A stretch of DNA of 64,000 bases from JBBATK01 sp040398805 (GTDB taxonomy: Bacteria; Bacteroidota; Ignavibacteria; Kapaibacteriales; NICIL-2). Positions 41,704-50,994 of this stretch are shown here, one piece after another (position 1 is the first letter of the stretch; every line of letters starts with the position of its first letter). The notes under the pieces are model-generated. The model was given only the letters and a program-made list of their open reading frames with translations. It was not told the origin of the DNA and did no database searches. Location: the NCBI GenBank assembly GCA_040398805.1, contig JBBATK010000004.1:1-64000 (forward strand), read 5' to 3'. Made by a program: the position numbers and the translations under genes.

Positions 41704-43788
41704 ATGGTCAGAGCACTGTTGTCCGTCATCGCGTTCATCGCGTTTTCCTTCGCCGCCTCGGCCCAGACACTTGTGTCTACCGAACCGCATCATCGGGTCG
41801 TGGTCCTGGAGGAATACACCGGCATCCACTGCGGATACTGTCCGGACGGACATCGTCTGGCGAATCTCCTTCGTGCCAAATACGATAACGAGCCGGTGCT
41901 CATCAATATCCACAGCGGGAGCTTCGCCACGCCGGGAGCGGGCGAGCCGGACTTCCGCACGCAGTTCGGCGACTCGCTCGACCGCCAGTCGCAGCTCACG
42001 GGATACCCTGCCGGTACCGTCAACCGTCGTGTCTTCTCCGGTCTCGCCACCATCCCTGCGCTGAGCCGGAACCAATGGGATGCCGCCGCCGTGCAATTGA
42101 TGAAGATGACATCACCGGTGAACGTCGGGGTGCACTCTACCTACGATAGCGCGACGCGGAAGCTAACCGTCGAAGTGGAACTGTTCTACACGTCCGACGC
42201 GCCGGCACCGGTGAACCGTCTGAACGTCGTCCTTCTCGAGAACCATGTCATCGGCGTGCAGTCCGATTATGCGAACGGCAATCACACCGACTATCATCAC
42301 ATGCACATGTTACGCTGGATGCTCACGGGTCAATGGGGTGAGGAGATCACGACTACGACGAAAGGCTCGCTGGTCAAGAGGGTTTTCACTTACACGGTCC
42401 CTCCGGCATTCAATGCGCTGAACTGTGATGTGGCGGCGTTCGTGGCCGAGGGCAGACAGGAGATCTACAGTGGTGCGCAGGTGGCGGCCAACGGCGGTAC
42501 GACTCAGGTCATTTCTCGCGTGGAGAGTACCGGCGGTACGGTGAGCACGGTAGCGCAAGCCACACCGACGTCGTACGCGGCGAAGATCATCAATGAGAGC
42601 GGTGCCGACGAGCGGTTCACGGTGTCGCTCACGAAGAAGATGCCGGCCGATTGGAGCGTTCAAGCATCGGTGAACGGCACACCGGTCTCGTCCCAGGGCG
42701 TCGTCATCACCAAGGACGCGAAAGCGGACCTCAGTGTGGTCATCACGCCGGGTGCGACCGCCGGCGTCGGTATGGTGGACGTCGAGATCCTCTCCACGTC
42801 CTATCCCTTGTCTCCCACTGTGAGGAAATCCTTCTATCTCATGTCCGGTGTCCAAAATCTTCTTCTCTCGCATCCCGACGCTGTGACGTACGACTCCGTC
42901 TACCTGCGCGCCTTGCAGACCGCATCGGTGCAGAAGCTCGGCATGATGGACCGGAACGTCTTCGAGATCTTCCAGAAAGCCGGATCCCTTGTCGGCATCA
43001 AGAACGTTTACCACAACGTCAGTTGGGCATTTCCTGGCATCACCGAAGCAAGCATGACCGCCCTCAAGTCGCTCATGGATGCCGGTACCAACGTGTTCAT
43101 CGCGGGACAGGATTTCGGGTGGGACCTTGCATCGACGGAAGCGAATGCGAACGGGAACGCCGCGACGAAATCGTTCTTCCAGGAATACATGATGGCCGAC
43201 TTCGTTGCCGATGGCAGTTCGACGAACAATCTGCTCACGGCTGTGTCGAACGACGTGCTGTTCAAGACCGTCGCATCGAGCGCTGTGAAATCTCCGTACG
43301 GCAGCAGCAACCTGTATCCGGACGAGATCAAGCCCCGCCCGGGAGCGCAAGCGATCTTCCGGTATAACAATTCACCGAACAAAGTGGCCGGCATCCGCGC
43401 AGAGAAGGCGTACAAACTGGTGTATCTGGGTGTGGGACTCGAGCAGCTGACTCCCGCAACGGGCGATCAGATCGTGAACATCACCCGACGCTGGTTCGAT
43501 GGCGAAATCTCCTCTGTGGAGTTCGATGACCTGATTTCTCTCGGCGCCGCCATCATGCCGAATCCCGCGTCGGAATCTCTGCGCGTGGTGATGTCTTCCG
43601 CGCTCCTCGGCGGCATGGCCAGAGTGGCGGACGCCCTTGGTCGTACCGTCGTCACAGCGGTCATCCCAAGCGGTGCGGATGTCCTGAACATCTCCGTCTC
43701 GGATCTCCTGCCCGGTGTCTATCGCATCGTCATTGATGATGCCGCTTTCTCGGCCGCGAGAACGGCGGCATTCGTCGTATCGCGATAA
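41704..43788 (+). CDS. Omp28-family secreted protein with CxxC and T9SS sorting domain
   Basis: A 694-residue exported protein. Signal peptide MVRALLSVIAFIAFSFAASA, then a thioredoxin-like Omp28 domain (VVLEEYTGIHCGYCPDGHRL, with CGYC a CxxC motif, and GYPAGTVNRRVFSG). Ig-like beta modules (about 265-370) and a second, unrecognised alpha/beta domain (about 380-590) follow. The last 75 residues (AAIMPNPASESLRVVM to LLPGVYRIVIDDAAFSAART) are a T9SS type A sorting domain, indicating surface export via the PorQ-associated system. Strong RBS (AAAGGGGAG). A disulfide-exchange or surface-adhesion role is inferred. Confidence 0.85.
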   Translation: MVRALLSVIAFIAFSFAASAQTLVSTEPHHRVVVLEEYTGIHCGYCPDGHRLANLLRAKYDNEPVLINIHSGSFATPGAGEPDFRTQFGDSLDRQSQLTGYPAGTVNRRVFSGLATIPALSRNQWDAAAVQLMKMTSPVNVGVHSTYDSATRKLTVEVELFYTSDAPAPVNRLNVVLLENHVIGVQSDYANGNHTDYHHMHMLRWMLTGQWGEEITTTTKGSLVKRVFTYTVPPAFNALNCDVAAFVAEGRQEIYSGAQVAANGGTTQVISRVESTGGTVSTVAQATPTSYAAKIINESGADERFTVSLTKKMPADWSVQASVNGTPVSSQGVVITKDAKADLSVVITPGATAGVGMVDVEILSTSYPLSPTVRKSFYLMSGVQNLLLSHPDAVTYDSVYLRALQTASVQKLGMMDRNVFEIFQKAGSLVGIKNVYHNVSWAFPGITEASMTALKSLMDAGTNVFIAGQDFGWDLASTEANANGNAATKSFFQEYMMADFVADGSSTNNLLTAVSNDVLFKTVASSAVKSPYGSSNLYPDEIKPRPGAQAIFRYNNSPNKVAGIRAEKAYKLVYLGVGLEQLTPATGDQIVNITRRWFDGEISSVEFDDLISLGAAIMPNPASESLRVVMSSALLGGMARVADALGRTVVTAVIPSGADVLNISVSDLLPGVYRIVIDDAAFSAARTAAFVVSR

Positions 43789-43945
43789 GGTACGGCATGA
43801 GGCGGGGTCCGAAGGATGTCCTGCTGACGACGACGAATCCCTCGGCGAGAGACCGCAAGAGACTGCTTGAGACGTAGCGGGCTGTTGATAGCTCGTGACA
43901 TGGCACAGCGGCAAAATGCCGCCAATGCCCTGCGGCCGTGCTCCG

Positions 43946-43953
43946 TATCTTTG
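43946..43953 (+). promoter_or_regulatory. Putative -7 element of purL-alaS
   Basis: TATCTTTG (then C), 111 bases before the purL ATG. The 276-base intergenic region 43789-44064 holds nothing else I can name. Confidence 0.45.
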
Positions 43954-44064
43954 CCGTCGTGTTTCCATCAATTATTCCGGTTTTGCCTCCGACGCCGGTT
44001 CCCGTGCGCGCGCCTTCGGTGCGTGGCAGCGGTATCGAGCAGCGGATTCCTTTGAAAGCATCGC

Positions 44065-46341
44065 ATGAATACCACTGACCTACACCCGCATCCTCAATCG
44101 CCCGAAGTCCACACGGAGCTTGATACCACCGTTGGGAACGCCCAGGAGCTCGGACTCACCGCCCATGAATTCGAAAAGATCTGCGAGATACTGGGCAGGA
44201 CGCCGACCATGACGGAGCTTGGCGTTTACAGCGTGATGTGGAGCGAGCACTGCTCGTACAAGAATTCCATCCTCCAGCTCAAGACCTTGCCGCGATCGGG
44301 TGGTCGGATGCTGGTGGAAGCGGGTGCCGAGAACGCCGGCCTCATCGACATCGGCGGCGGCTATGCCATCGCCTTCAAGATCGAATCGCACAACCACCCT
44401 TCGGCCATCGAGCCCGTGGAGGGTGCGGCGACGGGGGTGGGAGGGATTCTTCGCGACATCTTCACCATGGGTGCCCGTCCTGTGGCGGCGCTGAACTCCT
44501 TGCGATTCGGAGAACTCGATTCGCCGCGTACCCGGTACCTGCTCAAGGGGGTCGTGAAAGGAATCGGCCATTACGGTAATGCCTTCGGTGTTCCCACGGT
44601 TGGCGGTGAAATCTATTTCGATTCCTGTTACACGGACAATCCGCTTGTCAATGCCATGGCGGTCGGTATCGTGAAGACCGATGCGACGGCTTCGGCGATA
44701 GCGACGGGCGCGGGGAACTCCGTGATGATCATGGGGTCGGCGACAGGAAGGGACGGAATCCATGGCGCCTCGATGGCGTCGAAGGAATTCTCCGGCGATC
44801 CGCAGAACATGCGTCCCACCGTCCAAGTGGGTGATCCCTTCGCGGAGAAGCTTCTGCTTGAAGCCACACTCGAGCTCATCCAATCCGGAGTCGTCGTGGG
44901 CATGCAGGACATGGGTGCGGCGGGAATCTGCTGCAGCACCAGCGAGATGAGCGCCAAGGGTGAGGCGGGGATGTCCATCGACTTGGATCGTGTACCATTG
45001 CGCGAGCAAGGAATGAGCGCGTACGAGATCATGTTGAGCGAATCCCAAGAGCGCATGCTCGTGGTCGTGGAGACGGGCAAAGAACGGATCGCGGAGGAGA
45101 TCTGCGCGAAGTGGGACGTGCCTATCGTCACCATCGGCGTCGTGACGGACGACGGTATCATCCGCGTGCACCGGCATGGAAAGTGCGTTCAAGCCATCCC
45201 TGCGCAATCGCTCGTCCTCGGTGGCGGAGCCCCTGTCTACGAACGCGAATGGCGCGAAGCATCGTATGTGAAGAGCGTCCGCACCATCAACCGCACGACG
45301 CTCGAAGCCAAGTGCGCCGTCACACCCATGCAGGACGTGTTGCTTGCGTTATTGTCGCAAGCCACCATCGCTTCCAAGCGCTGGGTGTATGAGCAATACG
45401 ATTCCCAGGTGGGCACGAACACCATGGCCAAGAGCGGCGGAGACGCAGCCGTGCTGCGGATCAAGGAACTTCCGGGCAAGGGATACGCCGTGACCACCGA
45501 TTGCAACAGCAGATATGTGTATGTGAACCCGTACATGGGCGGACTCATCGCCGTCGCGGAAGCCGCGCGCAACTGCGTCTGTGTGGGAGCTGAGCCGGTA
45601 GCCATCACGAACTGTCTGAACTTCGGCAACCCCTATGATCCCGAGGTGTATTGGCAGTTCCGCGAGGCGATCCGAGGCATGGGTGATGCCTGCCGCGCTC
45701 TGTCCACTCCCGTTACCGGCGGCAATGTGAGCTTCCATAACGAATCGCAGAATCACGCCGTGTATCCCACACCCACCATCGGCATGCTCGGCTTGATCGA
45801 TGACGTATCAACGGTGATAGGAGCGGGCTTCAAGGACGAGGGTGACGTGGTCATGCTCGTGGGGCATGCGCGGACGGAAATCGGAGCTTCCGAATTCCTC
45901 AAGTTCATGCTGGGCGAGGTGTGCGGCGATGCGCCCGTTCTGAATATCGACGAAGAGAAAGCCTTGCAGTCCGCCTTGCTGAGCGCCATTCGTCAGCGAC
46001 TCGTCGTGTCGGCCCATGATTGTTCCGAGGGCGGATTAGGCGTGGCTCTTGCGGAGTGCTGCCTTCAGTCGCCCGAGGGGCGCGGTGCGTTGATCGAGCT
46101 GCCGTTCAATTGCGACCACTACTCCCTGTTCGGAGAGTCGCAATCGCGGGTCGTCATCTCGGCGCGCTCGTCATCGGTGGACGAGTTGACGTCGTTGTTC
46201 ACCAAGCACGGCGTGCCCTGTGCGGTGATCGGTGCCGTGTACGGCGATACCCTGCACATCCATGATGTGCATGTTCCCGTAGCGGAACTCCGATCCGCCC
46301 ATGAAAGCGCGTTGCCGAACGCCATCGGTATCACGGAGTGA
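44065..46341 (+). CDS. purL: Phosphoribosylformylglycinamidine synthase subunit PurL
   Basis: Fourth step of de novo purine synthesis, converting FGAR to FGAM with ammonia from PurQ. The 758-residue protein is the small PurL, which needs separate PurQ and PurS subunits (not seen here). Key segments: MWSEHCSYKNSILQLKTLP, the ATP site FKIESHNHPSAIEPVEGAAT, GGILRDIFTMGARPVAALNS, GGNCVSVGAEP-like regions (RNCVCVGAEPVAITNCLNFG) and VSAHDCSEGGLGVALAE near the C-terminus. It is followed 68 bases later by alaS. Confidence 0.96.
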   Translation: MNTTDLHPHPQSPEVHTELDTTVGNAQELGLTAHEFEKICEILGRTPTMTELGVYSVMWSEHCSYKNSILQLKTLPRSGGRMLVEAGAENAGLIDIGGGYAIAFKIESHNHPSAIEPVEGAATGVGGILRDIFTMGARPVAALNSLRFGELDSPRTRYLLKGVVKGIGHYGNAFGVPTVGGEIYFDSCYTDNPLVNAMAVGIVKTDATASAIATGAGNSVMIMGSATGRDGIHGASMASKEFSGDPQNMRPTVQVGDPFAEKLLLEATLELIQSGVVVGMQDMGAAGICCSTSEMSAKGEAGMSIDLDRVPLREQGMSAYEIMLSESQERMLVVVETGKERIAEEICAKWDVPIVTIGVVTDDGIIRVHRHGKCVQAIPAQSLVLGGGAPVYEREWREASYVKSVRTINRTTLEAKCAVTPMQDVLLALLSQATIASKRWVYEQYDSQVGTNTMAKSGGDAAVLRIKELPGKGYAVTTDCNSRYVYVNPYMGGLIAVAEAARNCVCVGAEPVAITNCLNFGNPYDPEVYWQFREAIRGMGDACRALSTPVTGGNVSFHNESQNHAVYPTPTIGMLGLIDDVSTVIGAGFKDEGDVVMLVGHARTEIGASEFLKFMLGEVCGDAPVLNIDEEKALQSALLSAIRQRLVVSAHDCSEGGLGVALAECCLQSPEGRGALIELPFNCDHYSLFGESQSRVVISARSSSVDELTSLFTKHGVPCAVIGAVYGDTLHIHDVHVPVAELRSAHESALPNAIGITE

Positions 46342-46409
46342 CGCGCACGAGGCGGAATTCACGCGGCGGGTCAAAGCATCATTACTACCAACGTCATCAG
46401 GATTGAGTC

Positions 46410-48980
46410 GTGACATCTCGAGAAATACGATCATCGTTCTTATCGTTCTTCGAACAACGCGGACACCGTGTGGTGCCGAGCGCGCCCGTGGTGCCGCATG
46501 GCGACCCCACGCTGTTGTTCACCAATGCGGGTATGAATCAGTTCAAGGACGTGTTCCTTGGTCGAGGTTCACGTGACTTCGTGCGCGCGGTGGATACGCA
46601 GAAGTGCATCCGCGTGAGCGGTAAGCACAACGATCTGGAGGAAGTGGGATACGACACCTATCACCATACCTTCTTCGAGATGCTCGGCAACTGGAGCTTC
46701 GGCGATTATTACAAGGAGCAGGCCATAGCGTGGAGCTGGGAGCTGCTCACGGAGGTGTGGGGATTGGAGAGGGAGCGCCTGTATGCCACGGTGTATCGCA
46801 CGGACGATGAGTCGTATGCCTTGTGGAAGAACTTCCTTCCCGAGGCGCATATCCTTCGCTTCGATGAGAAGGATAACTTCTGGGAGATGGGGGAGACAGG
46901 ACCCTGCGGTCCGTGCACGGAGATCCATTACGATCGCACTCCCGACAAGAGCGGTCGGTCGCTCGTGAACGCCGGTGTGCAAGAGGTCATCGAAATCTGG
47001 AACAATGTGTTCATCCAGAACAACCGTCGCGCAGACGGAACCCTGGAGGAGCTGGAATCTCGTCATGTCGATACAGGCATGGGCTTCGAGCGTGCGTGTG
47101 CGGTCATCCAAGGCAAGATGTCGAACTACGACACCGACGTGTTCCTGCCTTTGATCCAACGCTTGGAGGAATACAGCGGTCGCGCCTACAACGCGTCGCT
47201 CACCGACCCCACGGGCGTGGCCATGCGGGTGATTTCCGATCACGTGCGCACGCTGTCCTTCGCCATCGCCGACGGTGCTGCCCCGGGCAATGAAGGTCGG
47301 GGTTATGTCTTGCGCCGTATCCTTCGTCGCGCTTCGCGATATGCCCGGAACCTCTCGTTCACCGAGCCCGTCATCTATCAGCTCGTGGATGTGCTCGTGC
47401 AGAACATGGGCGACGTGTTCCCCGAGATCAAAGAGATGCAGACGACTGTGGAGCGCATCATCCGTGCGGAAGAGGAATCGTTCCTGCAGACGCTTGAGCG
47501 CGGACTGGACCGGGTGCAGGTGATCGTGGAGAAGAGTCTGGAACAAGGAAGCACCACGGTTAGCGGTGATGAAGCGTTTCAATTGTACGACACCTTCGGA
47601 TTTCCGTTGGACCTTACCCAATTGCTTACCAAAGAGCGTGGCTTGGAGGTGGATGTCGCAGGATTCGATGAACGGATGAAGCGACAGAAGGACCGTTCGC
47701 GCGAGGCACGGAAAGCGGCGGGCAAGGACGCCGAGTTCATGGCAGCCGGTGCGGAGCTCGCTACGGGTGGCATCAGCAGTCGTTTCGAAGGGTACGAGAC
47801 CTTGGCGGGCGAGTCGGATATCGTGTTCGTCGATGGGCAGGCCGTGGCGCTGCGATCCACACCGTTCTATGCGGAGTCGGGCGGACAGCAGAGCGATAAT
47901 GGCACTCTGCTCATCGGCGGTAACACGTACAACGTCGTCGACGTCCGTCGGTCTGGTTCCGCCATCATCCATGTGTGCGACCGTGATGTGGAGCCGCTGC
48001 CGGGCGATATCGCCCGAGCGGAGGTGGATGCTGTGCGCCGATGGAACATTCAGCGGAACCACTCGGTGACACACCTTTTGCACGAAGCGCTGCGGAGGGT
48101 GCTCGGCACGCACGTCAAACAAAGCGGATCGCTCGTTGCACCTCATCATCTGCGCTTCGACTTCTCCCATTTCGAAAAGGTGAGTGCCGAGGAGTTGCGG
48201 GATATCGAGGCCATCGTGAACGAGAAGATCCTGGAGCGCATACCCGTCCGCACATTGGAACTGCCGATCGAAGAGGCGCAGAAGGTGCCGAACGTGAAGA
48301 TGTTCTTCGGAGACAAGTATGGCGATTTCGTTCGCGTGGTGATCATGGACGAACGATTCTCCGCAGAGTTCTGCGGTGGTACGCACGTAACGAACACGAG
48401 CGAGATCGGTCTCTTCGCGATCACGCAGGAGTCGGCGGTCGCGTCCGGAGTGCGTCGGATCGAAGCCATCAGCGGAGGTGGCGTGCGTGAGTATATCACG
48501 AGGCTCAGAACGGACATCGAGACGGGCAGGAGTCACGCCGAAACTATGGGCGACCGTGTGCGTCAGTTGGAGAAAGAGCTTCGTTCGCTGCAGACCCTAT
48601 CGCTGGCCACGGCGGTACCGGAAATGATCGCGCAGTCCATCGAAGTGAACAACGTCCACGTGGTCGTCCAGAGAGTGGAGGTGGAGAACACCGATCAGCT
48701 CAAGGAGCTCGGCGATGCGGTACGCTCGGGATTGAAGCATCGCGGCATCGGACTCTTGGCGACGGTGCTCGACGACAAGGTGCAGCTCGTTTGTGTCGTC
48801 ACCGACGACGAAGTGAAGAACTATCCTGCGGGCAGGCTCGTGGGTGCCGTGGCCAAACTCCTTGGTGGCGGCGGCGGCGGAAAAGCCCACATGGCAACAG
48901 CCGGCGGGAAGGATGTTGAAAAGTTAGGGGAAGTGCTGAGCGAGTTCCCGTTGATTGTCCAAGGATGGTCGATTTCCTGA
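46410..48980 (+). CDS. alaS: Alanyl-tRNA synthetase
   Basis: Class II synthetase charging tRNA-Ala, 856 residues. The N-terminal catalytic domain has RGHRVVPSAPVVPHGDPTLL, FTNAGMNQFKDVFLG and FFEMLGNWSFGDYYKEQAI. The editing domain carries the zinc-binding residues HSVTHLLHEALRRVLGTHV and CGGTHVTNTSEIGLF. The C-terminal C-Ala domain ends in a Gly-rich stretch (LLGGGGGGKAHMATAGGKD). All functional blocks are present. GTG or other upstream starts are not needed. Part of a plus-strand series with purL. Confidence 0.97.
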   Translation: MTSREIRSSFLSFFEQRGHRVVPSAPVVPHGDPTLLFTNAGMNQFKDVFLGRGSRDFVRAVDTQKCIRVSGKHNDLEEVGYDTYHHTFFEMLGNWSFGDYYKEQAIAWSWELLTEVWGLERERLYATVYRTDDESYALWKNFLPEAHILRFDEKDNFWEMGETGPCGPCTEIHYDRTPDKSGRSLVNAGVQEVIEIWNNVFIQNNRRADGTLEELESRHVDTGMGFERACAVIQGKMSNYDTDVFLPLIQRLEEYSGRAYNASLTDPTGVAMRVISDHVRTLSFAIADGAAPGNEGRGYVLRRILRRASRYARNLSFTEPVIYQLVDVLVQNMGDVFPEIKEMQTTVERIIRAEEESFLQTLERGLDRVQVIVEKSLEQGSTTVSGDEAFQLYDTFGFPLDLTQLLTKERGLEVDVAGFDERMKRQKDRSREARKAAGKDAEFMAAGAELATGGISSRFEGYETLAGESDIVFVDGQAVALRSTPFYAESGGQQSDNGTLLIGGNTYNVVDVRRSGSAIIHVCDRDVEPLPGDIARAEVDAVRRWNIQRNHSVTHLLHEALRRVLGTHVKQSGSLVAPHHLRFDFSHFEKVSAEELRDIEAIVNEKILERIPVRTLELPIEEAQKVPNVKMFFGDKYGDFVRVVIMDERFSAEFCGGTHVTNTSEIGLFAITQESAVASGVRRIEAISGGGVREYITRLRTDIETGRSHAETMGDRVRQLEKELRSLQTLSLATAVPEMIAQSIEVNNVHVVVQRVEVENTDQLKELGDAVRSGLKHRGIGLLATVLDDKVQLVCVVTDDEVKNYPAGRLVGAVAKLLGGGGGGKAHMATAGGKDVEKLGEVLSEFPLIVQGWSIS

Positions 48981-49097
48981 GATAATCGGTGATTTTACCC
49001 ATTGGCGTCGGCATCGACGGTCGGTGGACTCCGACGACATACCCGGTGCGCTTGTTTGCCCGTAGGACTGCGGATTGCGGATATGAGGGGAGAGTCG

Positions 49098-49105
49098 TAA
49101 CTTGC
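49098..49105 (+). promoter_or_regulatory. Putative -7 element of DUF3127 gene
   Basis: TAACTTGC, 58 bases before the ATG at 49164. Confidence 0.4.
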
Positions 49106-49163
49106 TCGCGAAGGGATGCGCAGTCGCGATACCCGCAATTATCGACGTTTTATTGGAGTATCT

Positions 49164-49514
49164 ATGTCTTTTGACGTAACAGGAAAGTTGCACGAGATCT
49201 ATCCCGAGCAGCAGGTGACCGAGAAGTTTCGCAAGCGTGAGTTCGTGCTGGAAACGCAAGACGGAATGTATCAGCAGTATATCAAGTTTCAAATGACGCA
49301 GGACAGATGTTCTGCCCTTGACCATTTCAGCAAAGGCGACGATGTGAAGGTTTCGTTCAACCTGAGCGGACGTCCCTCGCAGAACCGCAACGGCGAGACC
49401 GTGTATTACACGAACCTCGTAGCGTGGCGTTTGGAGCGCGCGGAAGCAAAGACACGCGACATCCCTGACATGCGTTCGGCACCGGTCAGCGATATCGACG
49501 AAGTGCCATTCTAA
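49164..49514 (+). CDS. DUF3127 protein, OB-fold-like with SSB-type acidic tail
   Basis: A 116-residue protein of the DUF3127 family, nearly confined to the Bacteroidota group. The body (MSFDVTGKLHEIYPEQQVTE, REFVLETQDGMYQQYIKFQM, FSKGDDVKVSFNLSGRPSQN, TVYYTNLVAWRLERAEAK) looks like a single small OB-type barrel. The C-terminus ends in SDIDEVPF, very like the DDDIPF tip of single-stranded DNA-binding proteins that recruits repair and replication partners. A nucleic-acid role is therefore likely but inferred. The start follows GGAG at 49155-49158. Its own promoter-like element and terminator make it a single-gene unit. Confidence 0.88.
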   Translation: MSFDVTGKLHEIYPEQQVTEKFRKREFVLETQDGMYQQYIKFQMTQDRCSALDHFSKGDDVKVSFNLSGRPSQNRNGETVYYTNLVAWRLERAEAKTRDIPDMRSAPVSDIDEVPF

Positions 49515-49588
49515 ATGCGAGGACCGTTGCTGCAGGCCTCGACGTCCTGCTGTCTGCAACGTGTGCCTCCATGAAGCGATTCGTGCAT

Positions 49589-49626
49589 GCGCACTCGATG
49601 GATTCCTCGGGTGCGCTTTTTTTTTT
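49589..49626 (+). terminator. Rho-independent terminator after DUF3127 gene
   Basis: Stem GCGCAC/GTGCGC (49589-49594 with 49611-49616) extended by further pairs TCGA/TCGG, then ten T residues (49617-49626). Confidence 0.85.
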
Positions 49627-49668
49627 CGGTGATGTCCATCACCACCGGAGTTCTTTCGACATCCCTCT

Positions 49669-50994
49669 ATGACATCGGCGTTGAACATTCTTCTTATCGG
49701 TTCGGGCGGACGTGAGCACGCGCTGGCCAAGGCCTTGCGTGAGTCGCCGTCGTGTGCATCCTTGTACGCCACTCCGGGCAATCCCGGCATATTCTCTTGT
49801 GCTCAAAGGGCGGATGTTCCGGCAACGGACTTCACGGCCGTTGCGGAATTCTGTCGTGCGCACGGTATCGACCTTGTGGTCATCGGACCCGACCAGGCGC
49901 TTGCCGATGGCATGGCCGATGCATTACGCGCACAAGGAATCACCGTGTTCGGTCCCTCCCGAGAGGCCGCACGCATCGAGTGGTCCAAGAGCTACTCCAA
50001 AGAACTCATGAAGCACGCCGGCATCCCCACAGCCGCCTCTGAGACCTTCACGGCGGACCGGGTGGAGGAGGCCGCGGCATACGTCCGTTCACGTCCGCTT
50101 CCGGTGGTCGTCAAGGCCGACGGATTGGCATTGGGGAAAGGCGTCATCGTCGCGTTGTCGCACGATGAGGCGTGCGCCGCCATCCGCGAGATGTTCGCGG
50201 GCGCGTTCAAGGAAGCGGGTTCGACCGTCGTCGTGGAGGATTTCCTTCATGGAGAGGAGGCCTCCGTTTTCGCCATCTGTGACGGCAGGGATTTCGTGAC
50301 GCTTGCCGCGGCGCAGGACCATAAGCGGGCGCTGGACAATGATGAAGGGAAGAATACGGGAGGCATGGGTTCCTTCTCACCTGCGCGTATCGTGTCGCCC
50401 ACGGTCATGGCACGCGTGAAAGAGCGTATCATCCGTCCGTTGCTCGACGAGTTGCATGCACGTGGCACGCCGTTCGTGGGCTGTCTGTTCGTCGGTCTCA
50501 TGATCCACCATGAGGAGCCGAGCGTTGTGGAATTCAACGCGCGGTTCGGCGATCCCGAAACACAATCCGTCCTGGCGGTCCTGCGTGCGGACTTCGCGCG
50601 ATTGCTTCATTCGGCCGCACGCGGAGCTGTGGACGTAACCGCCGTGAACGATACGGAGAGCGGTGTGGCGTGCACCGTCATCCTTGCCAGCAAGGGATAT
50701 CCGGACTCGTATGAAAAGGGATTCGTCATTACGGGAATGAGCGAGGCCTCGAAGGTGGCGACGGTGTTCCATGCCGGGACGACGCAGGCGGGTTCGGAGG
50801 TACGGACTGCCGGCGGACGGGTGCTGGGTGTAACAGCGCACGGATCCACTCTGCGGGAGGCGCGCGACACTGCTTACACGGCGGCTGCGATGATATCGTT
50901 CGACAACAAGACGTTGCGGACGGACATCGCGCAGAAAGGTTTGAAGTACGAGGAATCGATGACCACAATGAAACCATCAGGAGAACATGCATGA
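49669..50994 (+). CDS. purD: Phosphoribosylamine-glycine ligase PurD
   Basis: Second step of purine synthesis, joining glycine to phosphoribosylamine with ATP. The 441-residue protein has the N-terminal NILLIGSGGREHALAKALRE, the ATP-grasp segments VVKADGLALGKGVIVALSHD and NDEGKNTGGMGSFSPARI, and EFNARFGDPETQSVLAVL. Its stop overlaps the epimerase start (ATGA). Together with purL in the same region it shows de novo purine synthesis. Confidence 0.96.
   Translation: MTSALNILLIGSGGREHALAKALRESPSCASLYATPGNPGIFSCAQRADVPATDFTAVAEFCRAHGIDLVVIGPDQALADGMADALRAQGITVFGPSREAARIEWSKSYSKELMKHAGIPTAASETFTADRVEEAAAYVRSRPLPVVVKADGLALGKGVIVALSHDEACAAIREMFAGAFKEAGSTVVVEDFLHGEEASVFAICDGRDFVTLAAAQDHKRALDNDEGKNTGGMGSFSPARIVSPTVMARVKERIIRPLLDELHARGTPFVGCLFVGLMIHHEEPSVVEFNARFGDPETQSVLAVLRADFARLLHSAARGAVDVTAVNDTESGVACTVILASKGYPDSYEKGFVITGMSEASKVATVFHAGTTQAGSEVRTAGGRVLGVTAHGSTLREARDTAYTAAAMISFDNKTLRTDIAQKGLKYEESMTTMKPSGEHA

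Noticed and set aside
46569..48536. Minus-strand frame of 655 codons opposite alaS
   Set aside because: Shadow frame caused by codon bias; alaS is complete on the plus strand.
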